This document shows positions 20,013-28,418 of a DNA stretch of 64,000 nt, piece after piece. Position 1 is the first letter of the stretch; each line of letters opens with the position of its first letter. Origin of the DNA: Bacteroidota bacterium. Its GTDB lineage: Bacteria; Bacteroidota; JABWAT01. The stretch is taken from positions 1 to 64,000 of the forward strand of contig JAFLBE010000019.1 in NCBI GenBank assembly GCA_017303995.1. Direction: 5' to 3'. Below the pieces are notes generated by a model. That model made no database searches. It worked only from the letters and a program-made list of their open reading frames with translations, and was not told where the DNA came from. Position numbers and translations under genes: made by a program.

Positions 20013-20894
20013 TTAGGAATGCTCGCCGATCAGGAATCGTTCAAAGCGGGTAACGGCAACCGGTTTCCCGATTTCCTTTGCTACTTCGGCAATTACAGTG
20101 GTGATTGTCTTCGCTGGATCCTTGACGAATTTCTGTTCCAGAAGAACAGTGTCTTCATAGTATTTTTCAAGTTTTCCAGTTGCGATACGATCAATTACGG
20201 CTTCAGGTTTTTTCTCATTACGAGCCTGAGTGCGGTAAATATCGAGTTCCATTTCAATTTTTGCAGTATCAACTTTATCACGGGTCAGAACGGCAGGACT
20301 AGCTGCTGCAACTTGCATGGCAACATCTTTTCCAAGTTCAATAACCTTTGAATTAGTAGCGTCTGTTGTATCAACTACAACCAGTACCCCAAGACGTGAG
20401 CCTGGGTGGATGTAATCAACAACAAATCCGGTTTCAACTTTAGCGAAAACTACTCTGCGGACTTCGATTTTTTCCCCGGTTTTGCCGGTGAATTCAGTAG
20501 CATAATCTACTACAGAACGACCATCAGCAAACGGAGCTGAAGTTGAAAGCAATTCAGCAATGGTTTGAGTTTTCTTTGCAAGTGCAAGGTCAGCAATCTG
20601 GGCAGCGAATCCGCCGAAAGATTCATTTCTGGCAACGAAGTCAGTTTCGCAATTAACTTCAACCAGAATCGCTTCTTTTTTGTCAGCAGAAACACGGGAA
20701 AGGATAACCCCTTCTTTTGCTTCACGATCTGCACGTTTAGCAGCAACAGCCTGTCCTTTTTTACGAAGAATCTCGACTGCCTTCTCCATATCACCAACTG
20801 CTTCAGTCAACGCCTTTTTACAATCCATCATTCCTGCTCCGGTTTTTTCCCGGAGGGCAGCAACGTCTTTTGCGGTAATTTCAGCCATATTCAT
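20013..20894 (-). CDS. tsf: Translation elongation factor Ts
   Basis: EF-Ts is the guanine-nucleotide exchange factor for EF-Tu. The 293-residue protein contains the N-terminal UBA-like module (ALREKTGAGMMDCKKALTEA), the core motif VEVNCETDFVARNESF, the dimerisation region and the C-terminal region. The start is probably Met1 or Met3 (MNMAEITAKD). It follows rpsB by 11 nt, the standard rpsB-tsf operon. Confidence 0.98.
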   Translation of the reverse strand: MNMAEITAKDVAALREKTGAGMMDCKKALTEAVGDMEKAVEILRKKGQAVAAKRADREAKEGVILSRVSADKKEAILVEVNCETDFVARNESFGGFAAQIADLALAKKTQTIAELLSTSAPFADGRSVVDYATEFTGKTGEKIEVRRVVFAKVETGFVVDYIHPGSRLGVLVVVDTTDATNSKVIELGKDVAMQVAAASPAVLTRDKVDTAKIEMELDIYRTQARNEKKPEAVIDRIATGKLEKYYEDTVLLEQKFVKDPAKTITTVIAEVAKEIGKPVAVTRFERFLIGEHS

Positions 20895-20905
20895 TATACC
20901 TTATT

Positions 20906-21751
20906 TCACTGGTTCTTCAGTTGGGGCTTCAGGTGCAGCAGGTGTGCCGGAGCAGCTTCAACAGCTTTCGGGGCAACAACAGGTGCTGGTGCAGCTTCAA
21001 CAGCTACAGGAGCAACAGGCTTAACTTCAGCAACAACTTCTTCTTCAGTTTCAACAGCCACATTCGTGGTCATGTTGGAACCTTCAATAATTGCATCTGC
21101 AATTGCTTTGGCAACGATTTCGATTGATCCGAGCGCATCATCATTTGCCGGAATACCGAAATCAACCAAATCAGGATCACAGTTGGTATCCAGCAGAGCA
21201 AAAACAGGAACGCCGAGACGGCGGGCTTCTGCAACAGCAATGGATTCTTTATTTGTATCAACGATGAAAACTGCACCCGGAAGGCGGGAAATGGAAGCTA
21301 CCCCCTGGAGAACTTTTACAAGTTTCTCTTTTTCCCGGGAGATCATCAGCCGTTCTTTCTTGGTAAACTTGTCATAGGTTCCGTCTACTTCCATCTTTTC
21401 GATTTGCTGCAGACGTTTAACTGATTTACGAATAGTCACAAAGTTTGTGAGCATACCACCCAACCAGCGTTCTACTACGAAAGGCTGTCCGGCACGTCTA
21501 GCTTCTTCAGTCAGGACGGCACGAGCCTGTGGTTTGGTTCCTACGAAAAGGATTTTCTTTCCTTCTGCAGCAACTTTAGCCACTTCTTCGCATGCGATTG
21601 CAAGGTGGGATTGGGTTTTTTTCAGGTCAATAAGGTGGATGCCGTTACGTTCCATAAGAATGTACGGTTTCATTTTCGGATTCCACCGGCGGGTCAGGTG
21701 ACCAAAGTGTACACCTGCTTCTAATAATTGCTTGAGTTCTACTTTTTGCAT
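20906..21751 (-). CDS. rpsB: 30S ribosomal protein S2, with a probable frameshift in its C-terminal tail
   Basis: The core (residues 1 to about 225) is a standard S2: [79 protein letters not shown] low-complexity A/P/V/E tail follows. Near 20942-20947 the reading changes from APV-rich sequence to an uncharacteristic [12 protein letters not shown]. The other frame continues the tail as [13 protein letters not shown] and stops at TAA, 20901-20903. This suggests one missing base, either a sequencing error or a real tail variant. The ribosomal function should not be affected. It starts the rpsB-tsf operon. Confidence 0.95.
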   Translation of the reverse strand: MQKVELKQLLEAGVHFGHLTRRWNPKMKPYILMERNGIHLIDLKKTQSHLAIACEEVAKVAAEGKKILFVGTKPQARAVLTEEARRAGQPFVVERWLGGMLTNFVTIRKSVKRLQQIEKMEVDGTYDKFTKKERLMISREKEKLVKVLQGVASISRLPGAVFIVDTNKESIAVAEARRLGVPVFALLDTNCDPDLVDFGIPANDDALGSIEIVAKAIADAIIEGSNMTTNVAVETEEEVVAEVKPVAPVAVEAAPAPVVAPKAVEAAPAHLLHLKPQLKNQ

Positions 21752-21859
21752 TTGAGTCTCCCTTTTTATCCTCTACACTCTTCAACTGATCTGTGAATCC
21801 TGGCAATTTGCCCGGACAGGGCACTGATCATCAGAATGTATGTGTAGTGAATCCAATGA

Positions 21860-22246
21860 TTAACGTTTAGAGAACTGGAATCTTTTACGAGCTTTCGGAC
21901 GACCTGGTTTTTTCCGTTCAACCATGCGGCTGTCGCGGGTTAGGAGTCCTTCACGCTTGAGGCCTTCACGAACGCCTTCTTCTGCGAGCAGGAGACATCT
22001 GGCAATTCCCAGACTTACTGCTCCGGCCTGACCGTTAGGTCCGCCGCCGTGAACGTTTACAATTACATCATACTTTCCTTCAGTTTGGGAAACAACCAGC
22101 GGTTTGCTGACAGCCATTCTGAGGATTTCTGTTGGAAAATAGTTATCGAAAGTACGCTTGTTCACGGTAACTTTACCTGAACCTGCAACCAGGCGAACCC
22201 GGGCAACGGCGGTTTTTCTTCTTCCTACTGCATCAAAATTTGCCAT
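21860..22246 (-). CDS. rpsI: 30S ribosomal protein S9
   Basis: S9 is a small-subunit head protein whose C-terminal tail reaches the P-site tRNA. All 128 residues fit: the N-terminal VGRRKTAVARVRL, the middle VHGGGPNGQAGAVSLGIARC, and the basic tail PGRPKARKRFQFSKR ending in the conserved SKR. It is 23 nt downstream of rplM, the universal rplM-rpsI pair. Confidence 0.98.
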   Translation of the reverse strand: MANFDAVGRRKTAVARVRLVAGSGKVTVNKRTFDNYFPTEILRMAVSKPLVVSQTEGKYDVIVNVHGGGPNGQAGAVSLGIARCLLLAEEGVREGLKREGLLTRDSRMVERKKPGRPKARKRFQFSKR

Positions 22247-22269
22247 TTAGTTCTTTTCTCCTCTTGTCA

Positions 22270-22716
22270 TTATTGAATGACGTAAGGTTCTGGTGTCTGG
22301 GCCTGATGGTTATGAACCGATCCCTTGAAAACCTTAACCTTTTTGAGTTGTTGTCTTCCCAATGTGTTCTTGGGAAGCATTCCCTTGACCGCATTTTCGA
22401 TTATAAATTCTGGATTGGTAAGTTTAACGTCCTTGAACTTTTTAAACTTATCTCCGCCTGGATAACCGGAATAATGGAAGTATTCCTTCACATTTTCTTT
22501 ATTTCCGGTCAAAATGACCTTTTCCGCATTAATAACGATGACGAAATCACCGGTATCTGTGTGCGGAGTGAACTGAGGCTTATGTTTGCCTCTCACCAAT
22601 CTGGCAACCTCTGTTGCTAATCGACCCACCACGAGACCACTGGCGTCTATGACCCACCATTTGGCTTCCACCTCGAAGGGCTTAGCACTAAAGGTTTTAA
22701 AACTGTTATGATCCAC
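22270..22716 (-). CDS. rplM: 50S ribosomal protein L13
   Basis: The 148-residue protein matches L13: [59 protein letters not shown] and a C-terminal VYKG-like segment ([16 protein letters not shown]). It leads the rplM-rpsI operon from a predicted promoter 65 nt upstream. Confidence 0.98.
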   Translation of the reverse strand: MDHNSFKTFSAKPFEVEAKWWVIDASGLVVGRLATEVARLVRGKHKPQFTPHTDTGDFVIVINAEKVILTGNKENVKEYFHYSGYPGGDKFKKFKDVKLTNPEFIIENAVKGMLPKNTLGRQQLKKVKVFKGSVHNHQAQTPEPYVIQ

Positions 22717-22780
22717 AGTTTACTCCTTTGTTTTTTTGTTTCAGTTATTTGTTTCTATTACAGTTTACAAGAATAGCCTG

Positions 22781-22812
22781 CAAAGGTAGTAAAATCTAAT
22801 TGGTAAGTCAAT
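22781..22812 (-). promoter_or_regulatory. Predicted promoter of rplM-rpsI
   Basis: On the minus strand ATTG, 20 nt, then TACCTTTG. The -7 octamer is identical to that before the DEAD-box helicase gene. The expected start near 22775 gives a leader of about 59 nt. Confidence 0.6.
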
Positions 22813-22835
22813 TTAAGGATAGGACAAAAAATTTC

Positions 22836-22866
22836 GGGTTACGGGTTACGGGTTACGGGTTACGGG
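22836..22866. repeat. Heptameric tandem repeat GGGTTAC, 4.4 copies
   Basis: Four perfect GGGTTAC units plus GGG. The same heptamer in the opposite orientation (AACCCGT) recurs in the gap at 57653. It is not near a chromosome end in any visible sense, so the resemblance to telomeric repeats is probably coincidental. Confidence 0.95.
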
Positions 22867-22892
22867 AATAAATATCTTTTCTGTAAGGTGAC

Positions 22893-22931
22893 ATTCGCAA
22901 TTCGCAATTCGCAATTCGCAATTCGCAATTC
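22893..22931. repeat. Heptameric tandem repeat ATTCGCA, 5.6 copies
   Basis: Five perfect ATTCGCA units plus ATTC. Two units of the same heptamer occur at 49216-49232, in both cases shortly after TTTTCTGTAAGGT. Confidence 0.95.
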
Positions 22932-23020
22932 CTGAATATTTAAATGGTTTTTTGTCTTCAATTTCAATATTTTAGCCTGTAACAACATTCTACAACCAGA
23001 AACGAAGTCAGGACCCCGTT

Positions 23021-24214
23021 ATGCCTTCAACTGATTTTGACCGGATCAAACGTCTTCCCCCTTACATCTTCGGTGTTATCAATGAGAAAAAATATGCGCT
23101 CAGACGCCAAAACATTGATATTATCGACCTTGCAATGGGAAATCCCGATTTACCAACACCCAAATTTATTGTAAACAAACTTACTGAGGCTGCGGGTAAA
23201 GGGAAAAACCATCGGTATTCCATATCAAAGGGAATTTTCAAACTCAGAGAAGCACTTGCTGACTGGTATTTAAGGAGATTCAATGTTGAGTTGGATCCCA
23301 ATAATGAGATTGTTACTACCATTGGTTCAAAAGAAGGACTCGCCCACCTCATGTTTGCCACAATGGATCGTGGTGATACGGTTTTGGTTCCGAATCCGAC
23401 CTATCCGATTCATACTTATGCTGCTGTAATTGCAGGCGCACAGGTACACCACGTTCCGATGCCGGAAAACGAAAATGATTTCATGGCCAATATCAAAAAA
23501 TCATTCGAAACAACCTGGCCAAAACCAAAAATGATTTTGACTTGTTTTCCAAGCAATCCGACTGCCTATGTCGCCAGCCTTGATTTTTTTACTGAACTTG
23601 TTGCTTTTGCAAAATCAAAAGATGTCTGGCTAATCAATGATCAAGCCTATGCAGAACTGACGTTTGAAGGTGATCCTGTTTCTATATTACAGGTGCCCGG
23701 AGCTAAGGATATTGCAGTTGAATTTTATACGCTTTCAAAGACATATAATATGGCTGGCTGGCGTGTTGGGTTTGGTGCCGGAAATCCAACTTTGGTTGGT
23801 GCGCTTACCAAAATCAAAAGTTATCTCGATTATGGTATGTTTCAACCCATTCAGATTGCAGCAACTGTAGCCTTAAATGAAGGAGATGCCTACATTCCTG
23901 CTATAAGGGAAACTTACCGGAAACGCCGTGATGTCTTAGTTGACGGAATGCTGAAAATGGGCTGGGAAGTTTCACGCCCGAGCGCATCGATGTTTGTCTG
24001 GGCAAAAATCCCGGATTTTGCACCAACTCAAAGCTCAGTTGAGTTTTCTTCTCTGGCTTTAGAAAATGCTCATGTGGCATTCAGTCCCGGTTTGGGATTT
24101 GGTTCAAACGGAGAAGGATATGTCAGAATTGCTCTTGTTGAAAATGAACTTAGAATTAAACAGGCCTTGCGCGGAATGAAACAATGGCTTAATCCGCCCG
24201 GAAGTCACAAATGA
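23021..24214 (+). CDS. Class I/II PLP-dependent aminotransferase, AlaC-like
   Basis: The 397-residue protein is a fold-type I aminotransferase. The N-terminus RLPPYIFGVINEKKYALRRQ and IIDLAMGNPDLPTP resemble E. coli AlaC (glutamate-pyruvate transaminase). The PLP lysine is K240 in TLSKTYNMAGWRVGF, with NDQAYAELTF supplying the pyridine-binding Asp. FPSNPTAY replaces the more common NNPTG motif, as in AlaC. The next gene starts within its stop codon (ATGA), so the two aminotransferases are coupled. Substrate is most likely alanine/2-oxoglutarate, but diaminopimelate-type aminotransferases share this fold. Confidence 0.88.
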   Translation: MPSTDFDRIKRLPPYIFGVINEKKYALRRQNIDIIDLAMGNPDLPTPKFIVNKLTEAAGKGKNHRYSISKGIFKLREALADWYLRRFNVELDPNNEIVTTIGSKEGLAHLMFATMDRGDTVLVPNPTYPIHTYAAVIAGAQVHHVPMPENENDFMANIKKSFETTWPKPKMILTCFPSNPTAYVASLDFFTELVAFAKSKDVWLINDQAYAELTFEGDPVSILQVPGAKDIAVEFYTLSKTYNMAGWRVGFGAGNPTLVGALTKIKSYLDYGMFQPIQIAATVALNEGDAYIPAIRETYRKRRDVLVDGMLKMGWEVSRPSASMFVWAKIPDFAPTQSSVEFSSLALENAHVAFSPGLGFGSNGEGYVRIALVENELRIKQALRGMKQWLNPPGSHK

Positions 24215-25035
24215 CTAATTTGAAAGGATTTTTCAACGATTCACTTTTGCCGGTTTCAGAAATCAGTCTTCCAATCAATGATTTATTGATTTTCAGGGGA
24301 CTTGGCGTTTTTGATTATATGAGAACCTATAACCGGAAAGTCTTTCTGCTTGAAGAACATATTAATCGGCTACTGGCTTCCGCTGAAAGAATGGGACTTC
24401 ATCACCATTGGCTTTTCATGCAAATTGTTCAGAAAGTACACTTTTTAGCCAAACAGTCTCCCCTACCTGAATCAGCATTTCGGATAATTCTGACGGGTGG
24501 AATAGGAACTCATTCCCTTGAACCGGGTCCTGCAAAACTTATTATACTTACCGAAGAAGTTCACCCCTACCCTGACTCAGCTTATAAAAACGGAATTAAC
24601 GCCAAGTTATTTCATTTTGACCGGTACCGTCCGGATGCCAAATCGATTACCTATTCCCAGGCTGTTCTTGAACTGGCTGAAGCAAAAAAAGATGGATTTT
24701 CGGAAGTGCTTTATCACAACGGAAGTGATATTTCGGAGGGAACAACGTGTAATTTCTTCGGAATAAAAAACGGTACCTTAATTACAGCTGAAGAAGGAAT
24801 ACTGAAAGGCACCCGCCGTAATTTTATTCTTTCTTTTGCAGAAAAGTTTGTAAAAGTTGAATTCCGCTCTGTTGTTTTGGAGGAATTGTCAACACTAGAA
24901 GAAGCATTTGTAACCAGCACCACCCGCGAAATATTACCCGTTACAGCAATAGATCACATTTCAATCGGAAGTGGCAAACCTGGCCAACTTACCCAAACCC
25001 TTCATTCAGAGTATCTTGCCCGCCTAACTATGTAA
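24211..25035 (+). CDS. Class IV PLP-dependent aminotransferase (branched-chain / D-amino acid / ADC-lyase fold)
   Basis: At 274 residues this is a fold-type IV enzyme. The motifs are GLGVFDYMRTYNRKVFLLEE, HINRLLASAERMG, the PLP lysine K144 (DAKSITYSQAV), E176 in SDISEGTTCNFF and the phosphate-site region STTREILPVTAID. Members include branched-chain aminotransferase, D-alanine aminotransferase and aminodeoxychorismate lyase; sequence alone does not separate them. It overlaps the preceding class I aminotransferase by 4 nt, so a linked amino-acid reaction is plausible. Confidence 0.88.
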   Translation: MTNLKGFFNDSLLPVSEISLPINDLLIFRGLGVFDYMRTYNRKVFLLEEHINRLLASAERMGLHHHWLFMQIVQKVHFLAKQSPLPESAFRIILTGGIGTHSLEPGPAKLIILTEEVHPYPDSAYKNGINAKLFHFDRYRPDAKSITYSQAVLELAEAKKDGFSEVLYHNGSDISEGTTCNFFGIKNGTLITAEEGILKGTRRNFILSFAEKFVKVEFRSVVLEELSTLEEAFVTSTTREILPVTAIDHISIGSGKPGQLTQTLHSEYLARLTM

Positions 25036-25096
25036 TTTTTAAAACCCGGGAACCACCTGCACGTTTTGCACGTTATCGATCAAAACAGGAGGTTCT

Positions 25097-25489
25097 ATGT
25101 ATTCATTAACAACTACAATTCCAGCAGCGCCTTACCGTGTTCTTGAGGCTTTGTGGTACCAAAACCAACTTGGTAAAATCAGCGAACACCAATTTCAATA
25201 TCCTTATCTGAAGCAAACACAGTTAATACTTGAAGATGGGTCAGCTTTTAAACTTACTCTGCAAAATCTCACTGGAACCAGACTTGATTTCCTGGTTACA
25301 GATGAAGAGGGACAACATTCTGCCCTTATCACGATTTCAGCAATTGCAGTTAATAAAAATCTAACTCAGGTTGATCTTAATCTAACACAAAATTCCTTAA
25401 ACGGAACAACAAAAAAGATAACAAACTGGTTAAAACACGTGATGGAGAAGGTTGAAGGCCACTATAAATTGGAAAGAAATTTGGCTTGA
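25097..25489 (+). CDS. Conserved-looking hypothetical protein, possibly SRPBCC-like
   Basis: This 130-residue soluble protein has no signal or membrane segment. It has a long antiparallel pattern and a C-terminal amphipathic helix (ITNWLKHVMEKVEGHYKLER), and it starts MYSLTTTIPAAPYRVLEAL. That arrangement resembles small SRPBCC/START ligand-binding folds, but similarity is weak. A strong Shine-Dalgarno (AGGAGGT) lies 6 nt upstream. It follows the aminotransferase pair by 61 nt. Confidence 0.65.
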   Translation: MYSLTTTIPAAPYRVLEALWYQNQLGKISEHQFQYPYLKQTQLILEDGSAFKLTLQNLTGTRLDFLVTDEEGQHSALITISAIAVNKNLTQVDLNLTQNSLNGTTKKITNWLKHVMEKVEGHYKLERNLA

Positions 25490-25497
25490 TGCAGATA

Positions 25498-25962
25498 TTA
25501 CCAATTCTGGGCAGATTTTTTTCTGTCCAGAATAAGATCAAACCGGCATAGCCCATTCTGACTCAGTTCGGCGTGTTTTTCCTGGAGTGTAGGAATTAAA
25601 TCCTTGATTCTTTCTGGGGAAGTAAATGAAATCTTTTCCATGGATTGAATTGTCATAGCCAGATCTCGATACGATTCAACAAGTCTTTCTTCAATTCCCT
25701 TCCACCAAAACTCTTGTGGGATTGCCCATTTGAGTTCATAGGCACCTTTTTTTGCTGTAGCAAAAAGAACTGCCCACCCAATTAACTTTTCATCAAGATC
25801 AATTTCAATCCATTGCGGATAGTTGAAACTGCCAAGATCACCTGATGGTTTTACCCCAACAGACGAATTGGTATCACCCAACTCTTTCCAGTTTGGTTTT
25901 GGTGAATTACGGGTGATGAAACGTACCCGTCCGAAATCAGGAATAAGAAATGAAATAACCAT
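25498..25962 (-). CDS. Hypothetical protein, possibly a degenerate GNAT-like acetyltransferase
   Basis: The 154-residue protein is convergent with the preceding small gene. The pattern GWAVLFATAKKGAYELKWAI, then QEFWWKGIEERLVESYRDLA and a final strand CRFDLIL, resembles the later strands and helix of RimJ/RimL-type GNAT proteins. The acetyl-CoA motif (Q/R-x2-G-x-G/A) is not convincing. No function is proposed. The reading frame has codon use similar to its neighbours. Confidence 0.6.
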   Translation of the reverse strand: MVISFLIPDFGRVRFITRNSPKPNWKELGDTNSSVGVKPSGDLGSFNYPQWIEIDLDEKLIGWAVLFATAKKGAYELKWAIPQEFWWKGIEERLVESYRDLAMTIQSMEKISFTSPERIKDLIPTLQEKHAELSQNGLCRFDLILDRKKSAQNW

Positions 25963-26013
25963 TTCTAAATTTCCTCAAAGAAAGTGAAAAAAGCGAATTG
26001 ACGGAGGGTCTTA

Positions 26014-26045
26014 TTAGCAAATCGACCGAAAAAACCTTAATTTTG
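26014..26045 (+). promoter_or_regulatory. Possible promoter of the aconitase gene
   Basis: TTAG, 20 nt, then TAATTTTG. The -7 element is perfect and the -33 element matches 3 of 4 positions. The expected leader is about 66 nt. Confidence 0.4.
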
Positions 26046-26116
26046 GTTTTTATTTTTGAAAAATTTCAAAGTTATTTTCATCTGTTCAATCATTATTTAT
26101 AAAAGGAAAAAAGACC

Positions 26117-28381
26117 ATGATTTTCAATCTTGACATGATCGAAAAAGTCTATGGTGGAATGCGGTCCAAAGTCGATCAGGCCAGAAAAGTTGTCGGCAGA
26201 CCATTGACCCTGACTGAAAAAATTCTTTACGCTCACCTTGAAACAATTCCATCAACACCGATGACCCGTGGAAAAGATTATGCAGATTTTTTCCCGGACC
26301 GGGTTGCCATGCAGGATGCTACCGCTCAAATGGCGCTTCTTCAGTTTATGTCTGCCGGAATCCCAACAGTCGCCGTTCCTTCAACTGTTCATTGTGACCA
26401 CCTGATTCAGGCTGAGCTTGGCGCTGTTAAGGATCTTGACAAGGCAAATTCTGAAAATAAAGAAGTTTACGACTTTCTCGCTTCCGTTTCTGAGAAATAT
26501 GGAATTGGTTTCTGGAAACCTGGCGCAGGAATTATTCACCAGGTTGTTCTGGAAAACTACGCCTTTCCGGGTGGAATGATGATTGGGACAGATTCTCACA
26601 CTCCAAATGCAGGCGGACTTGGAATGATTGCAATTGGTGTTGGTGGCGCTGATGCAGTTGACGTGATGGCCGGAATGACATGGGAACTGAAATGGCCGAA
26701 AGTTATCGGAATTAAACTAACAGGAAAATTGAACGGATGGGCATCTGCAAAAGATGTGATTCTGAAAGTTGCCGGAATTCTTACCGTAAAAGGTGGAACC
26801 GGTGCGATTGTTGAATACTTTGGTGAAGGTACAAAATCCATTTCTGCAACCGGAAAAGGAACTATTTGCAACATGGGCGCTGAAATCGGTGCCACAACTT
26901 CCCTTTTCCCTTATGACGCCAAACTTGCTGACTATCTGAAATCAACCAGTCGTGCTGAAGTTGCAAAACTGGCCGATCAGGTTGCAGATTTACTTCAGGC
27001 AGATCCGGAAGTTTCGTCAAACCCATCGGCCTATTACGATCAGGTCATCGAAATCAATTTATCCGAACTTGAACCTCATATCAATGGTCCGTTCACACCT
27101 GACCTAGCATGGCCTTTAAGTAAATTCGGAGCGGCCGTAAAAGAAAACGGATATCCAGACGAGTTAAAGGTTGGTTTGATAGGATCCTGTACCAATTCTT
27201 CTTATGAGGATATGGAAAGATCGGCTTCAGTTGCAAGACAAGCAGTTACGAAAAACCTGAAAGCCAAAGCTGAATTTGTAATCACACCAGGCTCTGAACA
27301 AATCAGGGCAACCATTGAACGTGACGGACAAATGGAAGCCTTTTCCAAAGTTGGCGGCGTGGTTTTGGCAAATGCTTGCGGACCTTGTATCGGTCAATGG
27401 AAACGCCACGGACAAAAAGACGGTGAGAAAAACTCAATTATAACGTCTTACAACCGGAATTTTACCGGGCGGAATGACGGAAATAATGCAACCCACGCCT
27501 TTGTAGCTTCTCCTGAAATTGTAACTGCCTTTTCTATTGCAGGTAGTCTTTCTTTCAACCCTGTCACTGACAAACTGAAAAATGAAAAAGGTGAGCTGGT
27601 TACCCTCGATCCGCCATCTGGTGATGAACTTCCAAAACGTGGATTTGATCCGGGCGAGAACGGATTTATCGCCCCTGCAAAAGATGGTTCCGGCGTTAAA
27701 ATTTCCGTTTCGCCGTCATCTGACCGTCTACAGATTTTAACTCCGTTTACGCCATGGGATGGAAAAGATTATACTGAACTTCATTTGCTCATGAAGGCAA
27801 AAGGAAAATGCACTACTGATCACATTTCCCCAGCCGGTCCTTGGCTTAAATTCCGTGGTCACCTTGATAACATTTCTAATAACCTGTTTATTGGAGCTGT
27901 GAATTCATTCGGTCACGAGCCAGGTAAAGGAAAAAATCAGGTTTCTGGGGAAGTTAAGTCATTTTCTGCAAATGCCAGAGATTATAAAGCATCAGGAACA
28001 GGCTGGATTGCAATTGGTGATGAAAACTATGGTGAAGGTTCTTCACGTGAACATGCTGCCATGGAACCCCGTTGGCTCGGAGGAAAAGCAATTCTTGTTA
28101 AATCATTTGCCCGGATTCATGAAACCAATTTGAAAAAACAAGGAATGCTGGCTTTAACCTTTAAAAACCCTGCTGATTATGATAAAATTCAGGAAGGTGA
28201 TCGTATTTCGGTAAAAGGATTGACGTCTTTTACTCCCGGAAAACCACTCACACTCGAATTGAAACATGCTGATGGCTCTGTTGAAAGTTTTGAAGTTAAC
28301 CACACTTACAATGATCAGCAGATTGAATGGTTCAAAGCCGGAAGTGCTTTAAATTTGATAGCTGCGAAAAGTAACCAGTAA
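26117..28381 (+). CDS. Aconitate hydratase (mitochondrial-type aconitase)
   Basis: Aconitase interconverts citrate and isocitrate in the TCA cycle. The 754-residue length and motifs fit the mitochondrial-like clade common in FCB bacteria. The [4Fe-4S] ligands are C358 ([11 protein letters not shown]), C421 and C424 ([11 protein letters not shown]). Substrate motifs include [29 protein letters not shown] and [14 protein letters not shown] in the swivelling C-terminal domain. It stands alone, preceded by a possible promoter and ended by a strong terminator. Confidence 0.97.
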   Translation: MIFNLDMIEKVYGGMRSKVDQARKVVGRPLTLTEKILYAHLETIPSTPMTRGKDYADFFPDRVAMQDATAQMALLQFMSAGIPTVAVPSTVHCDHLIQAELGAVKDLDKANSENKEVYDFLASVSEKYGIGFWKPGAGIIHQVVLENYAFPGGMMIGTDSHTPNAGGLGMIAIGVGGADAVDVMAGMTWELKWPKVIGIKLTGKLNGWASAKDVILKVAGILTVKGGTGAIVEYFGEGTKSISATGKGTICNMGAEIGATTSLFPYDAKLADYLKSTSRAEVAKLADQVADLLQADPEVSSNPSAYYDQVIEINLSELEPHINGPFTPDLAWPLSKFGAAVKENGYPDELKVGLIGSCTNSSYEDMERSASVARQAVTKNLKAKAEFVITPGSEQIRATIERDGQMEAFSKVGGVVLANACGPCIGQWKRHGQKDGEKNSIITSYNRNFTGRNDGNNATHAFVASPEIVTAFSIAGSLSFNPVTDKLKNEKGELVTLDPPSGDELPKRGFDPGENGFIAPAKDGSGVKISVSPSSDRLQILTPFTPWDGKDYTELHLLMKAKGKCTTDHISPAGPWLKFRGHLDNISNNLFIGAVNSFGHEPGKGKNQVSGEVKSFSANARDYKASGTGWIAIGDENYGEGSSREHAAMEPRWLGGKAILVKSFARIHETNLKKQGMLALTFKNPADYDKIQEGDRISVKGLTSFTPGKPLTLELKHADGSVESFEVNHTYNDQQIEWFKAGSALNLIAAKSNQ

Positions 28382-28389
28382 AAGTAGTA

Positions 28390-28418
28390 AAAAAAGGGGG
28401 ATAAAATCCCCCTTTTTT
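28390..28418. terminator. Bidirectional terminator between aconitase and the DUF3160-type gene
   Basis: A 13-bp perfect stem (A6-G5-AT / AT-C5-T6) around a 3-nt loop. It begins 9 nt past the aconitase stop and overlaps the stop codon of the convergent gene, so it can serve both transcripts. Confidence 0.9.

Larger units (their letters stand above)
22717..23020. other. Intergenic region between rplM and a divergent aminotransferase gene
   Basis: No gene is seen. The left part holds the rplM leader and promoter. The centre holds two heptameric tandem arrays described separately, joined by an AT-rich spacer containing TTTTCTGTAAGGT (22877-22889), which recurs at 49196-49208. The right part is the AT-rich leader of the aminotransferase gene, with no convincing promoter found. 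Confidence 0.7.

Noticed and set aside
20565-21377. A 270-codon plus-strand reading frame opposite tsf and rpsB
   Set aside because: It is antisense to two certain genes and translates to serine/alanine-rich low-complexity sequence, as expected for a shadow frame.
22836-22931. CRISPR array or telomere-like end
   Set aside because: The units are 7 nt without spacers and no cas genes are present; CRISPR repeats are longer. The telomere-like heptamer lies inside a gene-dense chromosome segment.
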